Below, one piece after another: positions 1 to 8,033 of a stretch of 17,949 nucleotides of DNA. This DNA is from Halobacteriales archaeon QH_10_67_13 (GTDB lineage Archaea > Halobacteriota > Halobacteria > Halobacteriales > Haloarculaceae): positions 1 to 17,949 of the forward strand of contig PXQL01000041.1 in the NCBI GenBank assembly GCA_003021335.1, written 5' to 3'. The position numbers and the translations under genes are program-made. The notes under the pieces were generated by a model. It ran no database searches. It had not been told where the DNA came from and saw only the letters and a list, made by a program, of their open reading frames with translations. Each line of letters starts with the position of its first letter. Position 1 is the first letter of the stretch.

Positions 1-1754
1 AAGGTGGTGTAGGTGGTGTGACCGGTCGACATGACCTGAAAGAGCACGCGCCCCTCCTCGCCGCGGACCTCGCCCATCACGATGTAGTCGGGCCGCTGGC
101 GAAGCGCCGCCTCGAGCAGGTCGAACTCATCGACATCGCCCTTGTCCTGGTCGCCAAAGGACGGGCGAGTGACGCTTGCGATCCAGTTGCGCTGGGGCAA
201 CTCGACTTCGCGGGTGTCCTCGATCGAGACGATCTTCGCGCTAGATGGGATAAACAGCGAGACGGCGTTCAGGCTCGTCGTCTTCCCGGAGGCGGTGCCG
301 CCGGCGAAAATGAGTGACTTGTTGTTCTCGATGCACAGCCACAGAAACGACATCTGGTCGAGATTGAACGTGTTCCAGTTGATCAGATCCACCGGCGTGA
401 ACGGGACGTCTTTGAACTGTCGGATCGTGTAGTTGGTCCCGTGGTCCGAGACCTCGTTGCCGAGCGTCAGCTGGGCTCGCGAGCCGTCCGGGAGCGTCGC
501 GTCGACCTGCGGCTGGCGCTTCGAGATTCCCTTGCCCGAGCGCTGGGCCAGCTTGACCACGAAGTCGTCGAGCTTCGCCCGTCCGTGCTCGACGTTCGTG
601 ATGATCTGCTCGTAGTCGGTGTGATAGACGAACACGCGGCTGTCGTACCCGTCACAGGAGACGTCCTCGACGGTGATGTCGTGTTTGATCGGGTCGATCT
701 GGGCGTACCCGACGAAATCTCGCTTGAGAAAGTACAGCAGCTTCTCGACCTGGTAGGCGGTCAGCGTCGAGGGATCCTCCTCGACTATCGCCGGCTCCGG
801 GCGGACGTCGATCCCTTCGAGGGACCGGGCGCCGGCGTCTGGTCCCTCGTCGTCGCCGAACAGCTGCTTGACCGTCCCGAGCAGGCCGTCGCTGGTCTCT
901 GTCTCGGCGGTCGGTCGATCCCCGCTGTAGAGCCGGTAGCGGTTGAGCAGCTCCGTCGCCTCCTGTTCGATGACAGAGGCCCGGTCCTTCTCGTCGCCCC
1001 GGACGATGACGTCGTCTTCGGAGTACTTGATCGTCGTCTTGAGCTTCTGGAGGAGAAACTCCCGGAGCTCGCCTCCGATCGGGGTGAGGTGTGGCTCGAC
1101 GACGTAATATTTCCGCTCGTTTTCCTTATGCGAGTGAAAGATGATGACGTACGCGTACGGTTTGTTGACCCAGTACCGGTCCTCCTCCTCGAAGTGGCTC
1201 TTCTTGCTGAGCGGGACGGTCTTCTCGAGGTCGTACCGGTTCGCGATCGTGGTCATCCCCTCCCGGGTCGAGAAGAACTCGTCCTCGTCGACCGCCGGGT
1301 TGACGTCGACGGTCCGCTCGTCGACGATCTCGGAGAGCCTCGCCGCCGCCGAGGACCCGCCCGACAGCCGGCTCTCAGTTTCGCCCGGCGCGAACCCCAG
1401 GTGCTCCTCTGGGTCGAAGGGGATTCGGTCGCCGTCCTGACGGGGCGGTTCGCCGTCCTCGTCGTAGTAGTACTCCCACTTGAAGTGTTCCCAGGTGTAC
1501 TCACCCTTTCGTACCGGTACCCGCGAGAGATCGAGGTACCGTTCCCAGGGCTGAGAGAGCGTCCTCGCGGCGCTCGCTCCGGCCTCCAGTCGCCGGGGCA
1601 CGTCTCGAGGCTGGAAGCCGAGGTACTCGCTCCGGTCGAACGGGCCGCCGTCGTGTTCCTCCCGGCGGAACTGGCTCCAGGAGTACTCCCCTGCGACGAC
1701 CGGCATGTCGGGCGTGAATTCCCCCTCCTCGCCCGAAGGGTCGTCCGTTGCCAT
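1..1754 (-). CDS. Type II/IV secretion system ATPase, PilB/TadA-like (3' end outside window)
   Basis: Cytoplasmic motor ATPase of an archaeal type IV pilus or related secretion system; it would power pilin assembly at the membrane platform. 584 codons are visible from ATG at 1754 and the frame is open to the window edge. Residues 485-492 are the Walker A motif GGTASGKT, EDTREVELP (512-520) is the Asp box, RPDYIVMGEVRG (554-565) is the Walker B region and TGHTTYTT (577-584) begins the His box. These and the block around 400-450 (KLAQRSGKGISKRQPQVDA) are strongly conserved in haloarchaeal homologues. The N-terminal 140 residues are acidic and contain two copies of a GEY[ST]W..F ... [EH]xLGFxP module. 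The start is supported by a TATA-like box 23-31 nt upstream. Nothing suggests a break. No pilin or platform gene lies in the window, so pilus versus archaellum use is inferred; the sequence style favours PilB over ArlI. Confidence 0.9.
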   Translation of the reverse strand, partial: MATDDPSGEEGEFTPDMPVVAGEYSWSQFRREEHDGGPFDRSEYLGFQPRDVPRRLEAGASAARTLSQPWERYLDLSRVPVRKGEYTWEHFKWEYYYDEDGEPPRQDGDRIPFDPEEHLGFAPGETESRLSGGSSAAARLSEIVDERTVDVNPAVDEDEFFSTREGMTTIANRYDLEKTVPLSKKSHFEEEDRYWVNKPYAYVIIFHSHKENERKYYVVEPHLTPIGGELREFLLQKLKTTIKYSEDDVIVRGDEKDRASVIEQEATELLNRYRLYSGDRPTAETETSDGLLGTVKQLFGDDEGPDAGARSLEGIDVRPEPAIVEEDPSTLTAYQVEKLLYFLKRDFVGYAQIDPIKHDITVEDVSCDGYDSRVFVYHTDYEQIITNVEHGRAKLDDFVVKLAQRSGKGISKRQPQVDATLPDGSRAQLTLGNEVSDHGTNYTIRQFKDVPFTPVDLINWNTFNLDQMSFLWLCIENNKSLIFAGGTASGKTTSLNAVSLFIPSSAKIVSIEDTREVELPQRNWIASVTRPSFGDQDKGDVDEFDLLEAALRQRPDYIVMGEVRGEEGRVLFQVMSTGHTTYTT

Positions 1755-1776
1755 CAGGTGAACGTGTTGGCACCCG

Positions 1777-1785
1777 AATAAAAAA
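1777..1785 (-). promoter_or_regulatory. TATA-like box of the secretion ATPase gene; possible thyX U-tract terminator
   Basis: The minus strand reads TTTTTTATT, ending 22 nt before the ATG at 1754, the spacing of a leaderless haloarchaeal promoter. The same T6 run lies about 95 nt after the thyX stop codon and could also end the thyX transcript. Confidence 0.6.
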
Positions 1786-1880
1786 CTTCCTGCGCCGCTA
1801 CCACAGTTGAAAACGGACCGCCCCGCGAGCTCGGGCGACTCAGGCGACGCACGGCCGGGCCGGTCTCATCGGGGCGGCCG

Positions 1881-2624
1881 TCACGGTGCCAGCCGGTTTT
1901 TTCGGCCCTTCATCTCGGAGTCGTAGTACTCGAAGGTGATCGGGCACCACTCGGCGGCCAGCTCGAGGATCCGCTCGGTCATCCGACGGATCTCCCACTG
2001 TGCGTCCCCGGCCGCGCGCATGTCGGCGATGTGCATCAGCATGCGGACGTTCACCGTCATCACCATGTTGACCTTCGTCCCGATCGGGAGCACGAACCGG
2101 GCGTCCTCGGGAGGCATGCCGAGCTCGAGCAGCTCTTGATAGGCCGCGACGGCGTCGGCGACGGTCTCGCGGAACAGCCGCTCGCGGCGCTGTGCGGTCG
2201 TCTCGTCGACGGGGCCGGACTGCTGGTTGCGCCCGACCCAGTCAGGATCGCTCGTCGAGGGAGGAACCACCACCATCTCACCGTCGCGGACATCGTCGGG
2301 GTCGACGTCGTCGAAGGCAACGTATCGCATCGACTGGACGTCGAAGCTTGCGTGGCGGTGGCGGGTGATCTGTGCGAGACACGACCGGCTGATCCCCTTG
2401 ACCGCGAAGGTCGCGTGTGGGTGCTCGAAGGGCCCGTAGTGGCCGTGCTCGAGTAGGTGATGAATCAGCGTCTCCTTTTGTTCGGCGAGCGAGTCGCCCC
2501 CGATCTCGGCCATCGCCCTCTCGAAGGGCGTCTCGGCAACAAACTCCTCCATGTAATCGTTGCGGGCCGCCTGACAGACCAGCCGCTCGGGGTCGCTGGT
2601 CGACTCGAGCAGTTGAACCTCCAT
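1881..2624 (-). CDS. thyX: Flavin-dependent thymidylate synthase ThyX
   Basis: Makes dTMP from dUMP using methylene-tetrahydrofolate, FAD and NADPH. The 247-residue protein carries the ThyX signature RHRxxxxxxxS at residues 88-98 (RHRHASFDVQSMR), preceded by FEHPHATF (66-73). The C-terminal half has the nucleotide-binding segment NVRMLMHIADMR and AQWEIRRM expected in the family. Length fits archaeal ThyX, and no break or missing segment is seen. ATG at 2624 is chosen because the motif spacing is normal and a CTATTA box lies 23-28 nt upstream. It sits between the DHH-family gene upstream and the secretion ATPase gene downstream, all on one strand but apparently with separate promoters. No thyA-type gene is in the window. 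Confidence 0.96.
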   Translation of the reverse strand: MEVQLLESTSDPERLVCQAARNDYMEEFVAETPFERAMAEIGGDSLAEQKETLIHHLLEHGHYGPFEHPHATFAVKGISRSCLAQITRHRHASFDVQSMRYVAFDDVDPDDVRDGEMVVVPPSTSDPDWVGRNQQSGPVDETTAQRRERLFRETVADAVAAYQELLELGMPPEDARFVLPIGTKVNMVMTVNVRMLMHIADMRAAGDAQWEIRRMTERILELAAEWCPITFEYYDSEMKGRKNRLAP

Positions 2625-2646
2625 ACACGTCGACCGATCGCCGGGG

Positions 2647-2652
2647 TAATAG
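2647..2652 (-). promoter_or_regulatory. TATA-like box of thyX
   Basis: CTATTA on the minus strand, 23-28 nt before the thyX ATG, in the gap between the DHH-family stop codon and thyX. It would give a leaderless or nearly leaderless transcript. Confidence 0.5.
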
Positions 2653-2671
2653 AGCCTTCCGTCCCGGAGGG

Positions 2672-4634
2672 TTAGGCGAGCGTTTCGGCAGTCGCCTCGA
2701 GCAGCGCTTCGCGTGCCGCCTCGCGCTCGCCGGCCAGGAACTCGACCCGACCGTCCCGGGCGCCGCGAGCGTCGAGCGCGGCCGCCGGAGCCTGCTGGTC
2801 GGCCGCCTCGAACAGCCCGCGGAGATCGACCTCGGCGTCGGTCCGGATCCGGGCCTCGTCACGGCCGAAACCGACGACCGCCTCGACCTCGTCGCGGTGA
2901 CGCCGGAACAACTCCTCGACGAGCAGCCGATCCGGGGGGAACTCGTACCGGTGGGTGTAGGCCTCGGTGTCGAGGACCAACGCCGTTGCGTCCCCGATTG
3001 CGTGTCGTTCGAGATTCGCCTCGGCGGTCTCGACGGCCGTCTGCATCCGGGTCCGGAACTGTTCGCTGATGTGGCCGGCGAGGGCGGCCGGGTCCTGGTC
3101 TTCCTCCGCGAACAGCAGGTCCGCGATCAGCTCGCGTTTGTCCTCGTAGGACTGGTAGAACGCCTCGAGCGCGACCGCCTCCCTGAGCATCGCGACGACC
3201 TCTGCCTCGTATCCTGCGTCCGCGGCCGCGGACCGGTACCCGTCCGGCGTCTCCGCCCAGAAGCTCACCGCCGGGAGGTGTAGTCGTATCGGCCGGACCC
3301 GCGAGCAGCTCGGAGCAGTCCTCGACCGTCGCGGGGATCGCGCCCGCGTCGAGGATCACTCGCGTCGCGTCGTAGACCCCGAGCAGATCGAACCCGTCGG
3401 CCGACTCCGCCGTGCCGCCGGCGGCGACGAACACGAACAGGGGGATCGCCTCGTCGTGGCGATCATGGGCGGACAACATCCGGGTCACATCCCTGGTGGC
3501 GTCGTCCATATCGTAGACGGTCCCCTCGACGGGCCGCCGGTCGAAGTAGTGATACTCCGCGTCGGGGTCGTCGTGGTGTGCCCGAACCAGGGGGAGCACC
3601 ACCCGCTCGAGGGCCACGCTGGCCGCGTAGCCGTCGACGGTCGCGGCGTGTCTGACCACGATCGGGCGCCCCTCGAAGACCGCCCGGCGGAGCTCCGTCG
3701 CAACCTCCTCGAGAGCCTCGGTCGCGTCCGCGACCGCCGGATCCTCGGCGATCGGCTCGACACTGTCGGGGCTGGCGCGGTCGGTCAGGGCCGTCTCGAG
3801 GCGGTCGAGGAAGGCCGCGCGCCCGTCGTCGCCGAGCGCGTCGAGGGCCTCGACCTCGACCTGGAGGTCGCCGCGGCGCCGTTCGGGGACGCCGACGATC
3901 CGGACGATATCGCCGGCCTCGACGGCGGGGTAGGCTCGGACGCCGGCCCCGTCGAAGGCCGCACACTCGATCTCGCCAGTCTCGTCGCTCACGGTGAACA
4001 CCGTCGGGCCGCTGGTCTGGCGGACGTCCTCGACGCGGGCGTCGAACTCAATTGGGTCGTCTTCGTGTTCCGCGAAGCGGTCGATTCGGGCCGTCTCGGG
4101 GTCGACCGCTGGCTCGACCGCCTCAGCCTCGGCGCCGTCGGAGGAGTCCACCGTCTCGGCGTGTTCCGCGTCGTCGGTCCGTTCGTCGGTGGATGCGACC
4201 GTCGTGGGGCTGCCGACGCTTGCGTCCGCGCCCGAGCCGTCCTCGGTGGTCTCCTCAAGCAGTCGCTCCTCGCCGTCCGGGTCGTCGATCAGCATACCGC
4301 GAAACGCTGCCGGTTCCTGTCGGATCGACCAGCCCAGGTCGACGTTGCCGTTCGACTGGACGTTCTGTACCTTGACGAACAGCTCGTCGCCCGGCTCGTG
4401 GGGGAGACTCTCGAGGCGTTGGTCGATCTCGCTTCGGTGGAGCAGCCCGGTGACGCTGTCGCCGATGTCGATGAACACCCCGAACTCGGCGTAGCCGTCG
4501 ACGGTCCCGCGGTAGTACCGTTTGGAGGTCAGTTCGTCGGGATCGGTACCGCGAAACTCGAATCCGACGTCCTCTTCATGGAGCTCACAGACGCGGCCGT
4601 CGACAGACGTGCCGCAGATGATACACGAACCCAT
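2672..4634 (-). pseudogene. DHH/RecJ-like protein with zinc-finger, S1 and OB domains, frameshifted by an internal deletion
   Basis: Predicted nucleic-acid-binding phosphoesterase-like protein. From ATG at 4634 the order is: a small zinc-binding motif CxxC-x8-CxxH (C4, C7, C16, H19); an S1 RNA-binding domain (about 38-105, with YRGTVDGYAEFGVFIDIGD); an acidic linker (about 120-195); an OB-fold (about 196-265); and a DHH-like domain from about 325 with RHAATVDGYAASVALE, where the usual Asp-rich DHH signature is degenerate. After residue 447 (ELLAGP) this frame turns into Arg/Gly-rich nonsense. The conserved C-terminal part continues one frame over (HLPAVSFW, then AVALEAFYQSYEDKRELIADLL, given here in part) and ends at 2672. 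The shift is near 3287-3299 and fits loss of 3n+2 bases, probably several tens. Whether this is a real mutation or an assembly fault cannot be told here. A specific exonuclease role is inference. Confidence 0.8.
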
Positions 4635-4658
4635 TTACTCATACGAACGTGCCCGGCC

Positions 4659-4664
4659 TAAAAC
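4659..4664 (-). promoter_or_regulatory. TATA-like box of the DHH-family gene
   Basis: GTTTTA on the minus strand, 25-30 nt before ATG at 4634. This supports that start and a leaderless transcript. Confidence 0.5.
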
Positions 4665-4696
4665 GGTTGTCGGATCCGCGTCAACGCCTCGACCGG

Positions 4697-4936
4697 TTAT
4701 CGGTCGCTCGCCCGTTCGAGGAGCCCGTCGAGCTGGTCGGGAAACAGTGCCACCTCAAGATCGTTGCCGTCCTCGTCGGCGAAGGCGAGCTTGACCCGGT
4801 CGTCGCCGAACTCCCGAACCTCGAGGCTTGCCACATCGTACAGCGAGGCAGAAGCTGTCGTGCTCGAGGCACCGACGTGTTTGATCGCGCCCTCATCGAG
4901 TTCGAACGCGAACTTCTCAAGATCAATCGTGAGCAT
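4697..4936 (-). CDS. Small conserved-looking haloarchaeal protein of unknown function
   Basis: A 79-residue acidic protein beginning MLTIDLEKFAFELDEG, with later segments LYDVASLEVREFGDDRV and LEVALFPDQLDGLLE. I do not recognise a named family. The alternating hydrophobic/acidic strands suggest a small beta-rich soluble protein without membrane segment or signal peptide. An in-frame ATG further upstream (4969) exists, but 4936 is preferred: the extra residues are Pro/Arg-rich and the TATA-like box at 4959-4965 would lie inside the longer form. It sits alone between the DHH-family gene and the FMN reductase gene on the same strand. Acidic composition and codon use match neighbouring genes, which supports real coding. 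Confidence 0.75.
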   Translation of the reverse strand: MLTIDLEKFAFELDEGAIKHVGASSTTASASLYDVASLEVREFGDDRVKLAFADEDGNDLEVALFPDQLDGLLERASDR

Positions 4937-4958
4937 ACCCGACGGACGCGGCCGGGGG

Positions 4959-4965
4959 TAAAAAC
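4959..4965 (-). promoter_or_regulatory. TATA-like box of the small protein gene
   Basis: GTTTTTA on the minus strand, 23-29 nt before ATG at 4936. It decides the choice of that start over the upstream one. Confidence 0.5.
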
Positions 4966-4996
4966 CCACTCGACCCCGCGACCGAGGAGAGCCGGA

Positions 4997-5533
4997 TTAG
5001 CCGTCGGCGCCGACGTTCTGTTCGCTGGCGAACGCGGGAGCGTCGGGCTCGATGCTGGCGTATTCGACGGCTCGCTCGCCGAGCACCGCGATCCGCTCCG
5101 CAAGGGCCTCGTCCGCGAGCCCCTCGCCCGCGTCGTCGAACGCGGATCGCGCGTTGGGAATCGCGACCTGGTGGGGGATGACCCAGGCGTTGACCGCCCG
5201 ACAGACCGTGAGCCCGACGGTCGTGTGCTCGAACTCGTCGAACCCGGCGTAATCGAGGGCGTTTTTCAGCGGCGACGCGTACGAACCGTGGTACATCGGA
5301 GTTCCGAGGAGCACACTATCCGCGGCCCGCAGCTCCCCGCGGAGCCGGTCCGCGGCCGGCGGCGTCTGCCGGTCTGGATCGTACCGCGGCAGGTCGTACT
5401 CGCGGAGATCCAGCAGCGTCGTCGCCGCGCCGGTGTCGGCAGCGGCGGCGAGCGCCGTGGTGAGCGCGACCCGCGTGTAGCTGTCGTCCCGGAGACTCCC
5501 ACAGAGGGCAGCTACTCGCGGCGGATCCGACAT
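4997..5533 (-). CDS. NADPH-dependent FMN reductase-like flavoprotein with an apparent in-frame loop deletion
   Basis: Flavodoxin-fold oxidoreductase that would bind FMN and take electrons from NAD(P)H. The 178-residue protein has the FMN phosphate-binding start CGSLRDDSYTR (11-21), LPRYDPD (48-54) and the flavin-contact motif GTPMYHGSYASPLKNALDY (77-95). The C-terminal half (VCRAVNAWVIPHQ, 110-122) also matches relatives. Between VGL (106-108) and TVCRA, relatives I know of have about 15-18 more residues, including a Gly-rich loop that contacts the flavin. Here the two flanks are joined directly near 5209, in frame. The protein may therefore be inactive, or the DNA may be missing in the assembly. 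The start at 5533 is supported by the box at 5556-5563; the longer reading to 5686 adds Arg-rich sequence overlapping the mutase gene. Confidence 0.85.
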   Translation of the reverse strand: MSDPPRVAALCGSLRDDSYTRVALTTALAAAADTGAATTLLDLREYDLPRYDPDRQTPPAADRLRGELRAADSVLLGTPMYHGSYASPLKNALDYAGFDEFEHTTVGLTVCRAVNAWVIPHQVAIPNARSAFDDAGEGLADEALAERIAVLGERAVEYASIEPDAPAFASEQNVGADG

Positions 5534-5555
5534 GCCGATGGTTAGTCGGCCGGGG

Positions 5556-5563
5556 TACAAAAC
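5556..5563 (-). promoter_or_regulatory. TATA-like box of the FMN reductase-like gene
   Basis: GTTTTGTA on the minus strand, 23-30 nt before ATG at 5533. It touches the stop codon of the upstream phosphohexomutase gene, so the two genes are packed but probably transcribed separately. Confidence 0.45.
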
Positions 5564-6742
5564 TACGCCGCCTCGACTGCGGCCTCGACGTGTCCCCGCA
5601 GCTCCTCGACTAGCGCGTCGACATCGGGGTGTTCGGCGTACAGCCGGACGTACGGCTCGGTACCGCTGGACCGAACCAGAAACCACCCCTTCGGAAGATC
5701 GATCCGGACGCCGTGATCGGTGTCAACGGGGCCGTCGTAGGCCGCCGGTAGCCGCTCGGTTAGTCCCGCCATCGCGGCCGATTTCGCCTCGTCGGGACAG
5801 GGGACGCTCTCCTTGCGGTAGGGCCGCTCAGCGACCGGCTCCCGTAGCGCGTCGCGCGCCGAGTCGGACCCGCTCGACGCGCCCGCCGCCGGCCCGTACC
5901 CGCTCGTCGATCCGACCAGAGGCGTTTGGCGTCGTGACCACGACCGGGTCGGCCGCCTCGCTGTGGCGGGTGTAGTGTTCGGCCAGGATCGCCAGTACGG
6001 TGTCCTCGTGGACGATCGCCCCTGTCTCGTCGGTGACGACGATCCGGTCGGCGTCGCCGTCGTGGCCGATTCCAAGCGCGGCCGGCCCGTCGGCGACGTA
6101 CGCACGCAGGTCGGTCAGGCTCTCGGCGGTCGGCTTGCTCTCCCGGCCCGGAAAGTGCCCGTCGACGTTCGCGTTCAACGTGTCGACCTCGGCGCCCAGC
6201 GTCACGAGCACCTGCGGGGTCGCCAGGCTCGCGACGCCGTTACCACAGTCGACGGCGATCGACAGTCCCTCAAGTGGGCCGCCGTGCCCGCGGGCGTACT
6301 CGACGACCGCTCGCCGGTATGTGGACAGCGGATCGACGCACTCGACGGATCCCCACGCGTCCCACGGAGCGGTCGGCGGGGACTCGACCGCGCGCTCGAT
6401 CGTCCGTTCGGCCTCGCGATCGAACTCCCGGCCGTCCCGGAACAGCTTGATACCGTTGTCGGCCGGCGGGTTGTGACTGGCGGTGAGCATGATCCCGTGC
6501 CGGCCCCGCGAGGCGTGGGCCAGCCCCGGCGTGGGAAGTTGACCCGCCCGGACCGGCGTGGCGCCCGCGCTAGCTACCCCCGACTCGACCGCCGCCGCGA
6601 GCGCCGGACCGGTCTCGCGACCGTCCCGGGCGATCACGACCATCTCGGCCCCGTCGCCGACCGCCTGTCCGACCCGCACCGCGAGCGCGGGCGTCACTTC
6701 CGTGACCGGGCCCCGGATGCCCGCCGTCCCGAACAGTTCCAT
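5563..6742 (-). pseudogene. GlmM-type phosphohexomutase (alpha-D-phosphohexomutase family), frameshifted by an internal deletion
   Basis: Phosphosugar mutase moving phosphate between C6 and C1 of hexoses, likely glucosamine-, mannose- or glucose-phosphate for cell-surface glycans. From ATG at 6742 the reading frame shows MELFGTAGIRG, the catalytic serine loop TASHNPPADNGIKLF, and the metal-binding loop GHDGDADRIV. After GGRVERVRLG (near 5858) it becomes nonsense and stops. The C-terminal phosphate-binding domain continues in another frame from ARDALREPV, through RSSGTEPYVRLYAE, to the stop at 5563. The two parts total about 393 codons, whereas family members usually run about 440-460. The missing part covers the sugar-binding loop of domain 3. 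The shift fits loss of 3n+2 bases. Substrate cannot be assigned. The start at 6742 is preferred over a longer one at 6766 because MELFGT is the usual family start. Confidence 0.85.
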
Positions 6743-6837
6743 GCGAACGGTTCGTAAGCGGCCCAATCAAGCCTGTCGGTCTCGCGGCTCGTCGTCGTCG
6801 ATCGCGGCGAAAAGCCAAAAGAGCCGACTCGGACGCC

Positions 6838-7554
6838 CTATGCGTCGAACTCGTCGAAGTCGTGACCGGAAATCTCGACGTCATCGGCGGTGACTTCGGC
6901 GATGAAGATGCCGTTGCCGGAAGCGGCGTCGCGCTCGGCGGCGGCCGTAACGCCGGCCACCGCGACCTCGCGGCTCTCCTCCATGGACATGTCCTCCTCG
7001 TAGCGGTCCTCGAGAGTACCGTACGCGACGGTCATCCCCGAGCCGGTGACGGTGTAATCGTCTTCCATCACGCCGCCGGCCGGGTCGATCGAGTAGACGT
7101 GACTGCCCGCCTCGTCGACGCCGCCGAGGATCGGCCGGATCGCGAGGAAAGGACCCCCCCGGGCGAAGTTACCCGCGAGCGTCGACAGGGCCTGCATACT
7201 CATCTTCTCGCCGCGACGGGCCTCGTAGAGGTTCACCTCAGCCCGGAGCGTGCGGATGAACGACTGTGCGCCGCCGACACTGCCGACCAAGGTCAGCGCC
7301 GCGGTCGGGTGGATCTGTTCGACCTTCTGGACGTTCTTGTTCGAGACGAACCGGCCGCCGAGGCTGGCGCGCTTGTCGGTGGCGATCACCACGCCGTCGG
7401 TGGTCGCGATGCCGATCGTCGTCGTTCCGGTCTCGTTGACCGCGCTCTCGTCGCGGTCGCCGGTCGGGAGCGACCCCAGCTGGGGCTCGTGGGGATCGGT
7501 CTCGAATCGTCGTGAGCGCTCGCCGGGCAGCGAGTCAGGCGTGAACCCTTGCAT
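6838..7554 (-). CDS. psmB: Proteasome beta subunit
   Basis: Catalytic subunit of the archaeal 20S proteasome, threonine-type endopeptidase (self-cleaving precursor). The 238-residue precursor has a 43-residue propeptide ending ETG; cleavage before T44 frees the catalytic threonine of TTTIGIATTDG. Mature Asp17 lies in ATDKRAS, and the active-site lysine is in NVQKVEQI, one position later than in the Thermoplasma enzyme because of an extra residue. SGNGIFIAEVT, ALSTLAGNFARGG and ILGGVDEAGSHVYSIDPAGG are typical of haloarchaeal PsmB. ATG at 7554 is chosen over 7617 since the TATA box at 7579-7585 fits it and the longer form would read through that box. Divergent from the UPF0212 gene. No alpha subunit gene is in the window. 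Confidence 0.96.
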   Translation of the reverse strand: MQGFTPDSLPGERSRRFETDPHEPQLGSLPTGDRDESAVNETGTTTIGIATTDGVVIATDKRASLGGRFVSNKNVQKVEQIHPTAALTLVGSVGGAQSFIRTLRAEVNLYEARRGEKMSMQALSTLAGNFARGGPFLAIRPILGGVDEAGSHVYSIDPAGGVMEDDYTVTGSGMTVAYGTLEDRYEEDMSMEESREVAVAGVTAAAERDAASGNGIFIAEVTADDVEISGHDFDEFDA

Positions 7555-7578
7555 TAGCCGTTTGTAAGATCTGTCGGC

Positions 7579-7585
7579 ATATAAG
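7579..7585 (-). promoter_or_regulatory. TATA box of psmB
   Basis: CTTATAT on the minus strand, 25-31 nt before the psmB ATG: one of the clearest archaeal TATA boxes in the window, predicting a leaderless transcript. Confidence 0.65.
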
Positions 7586-7650
7586 CTACCTGTTCCTGGG
7601 CCCGCGGGCGGAATCACAAGATCTGAGTGGCCGCCTCTCGAAGCGCTGGT

Positions 7651-8001
7651 ATGGACTTTACCGTCGTGTTGGAGGCCGCCTGGCTGGTTCGTGATGTAAA
7701 AAACGTCGACGACGCGATCGGCGTGGCGGTCAGCGAGGCCGGCAAGCGACTCAACGAGGAGGGCATGGAGTACGTCGAGGTCGACGTGGGGTTCACCGAG
7801 TGTCCAGCCTGCGGCGAGCCGTTCGACTCGGCGTTCGTGGCCGCAGACACCGCGCTGGTCGGACTAGTCCTTGAGATGGACGTGTTCAACGTCGAAACCG
7901 AGGAACACGCCCGGCGCGTGGCCAAAAGCGACGTCGGCGGCGCGCTCCGGGACGTCCCGCTGACGGTCGTCGACGCCCTCGCGACCGACGACGCCGAGTA
8001 A
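7651..8001 (+). CDS. UPF0212 / DUF555 family protein
   Basis: A 116-residue protein of a family restricted to archaea and without an established function. It matches the conserved haloarchaeal start (MDFTVVLEAAWLVRDV) and contains a CPACG knuckle (C51, C54) followed by EPFDSAFVAADTALVG, suggesting metal binding by a half zinc ribbon, perhaps as a dimer. EEHARRVAKSDVGGALRDVP near the end is also typical. ATG at 7651 is preferred over an in-frame GTG at 7627, because MDFTV is the usual family start. Divergent from psmB and followed after 32 nt by the HTH-CBS gene, which has its own TATA box. I could not find a convincing TATA box for this gene itself. Confidence 0.88.
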   Translation: MDFTVVLEAAWLVRDVKNVDDAIGVAVSEAGKRLNEEGMEYVEVDVGFTECPACGEPFDSAFVAADTALVGLVLEMDVFNVETEEHARRVAKSDVGGALRDVPLTVVDALATDDAE

Positions 8002-8003
8002 GC

Positions 8004-8014
8004 TTTTTATATTA
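8004..8014 (+). promoter_or_regulatory. TATA box of the HTH-CBS regulator gene
   Basis: TTTTTATATTA, ending 19 nt before ATG at 8034, with TTTATAT centred about 25 nt upstream. It starts right after the UPF0212 stop codon; its T5 run may also serve as a terminator for that gene. Confidence 0.6.
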
Positions 8015-8033
8015 CCCCAAGTTATCCCGTGGT

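Noticed and set aside
441..1781. Long open frame on the plus strand opposite the secretion ATPase gene
   Set aside because: The minus-strand reading has clear Walker motifs and family conservation; the plus frame is a GC-rich antisense shadow of Val/Leu/Arg-rich sequence.
2859..3290. Arg/Gly-rich C-terminal tail of the DHH protein if read without a frame change
   Set aside because: Its composition is unlike haloarchaeal proteins and the alternative frame carries the conserved C-terminal region, so the tail is an out-of-frame reading.
3456..4661. 401-codon plus-strand open frame opposite the DHH-family gene
   Set aside because: Antisense shadow; the minus strand encodes recognisable S1, OB and DHH-like domains and an acidic proteome-like composition.
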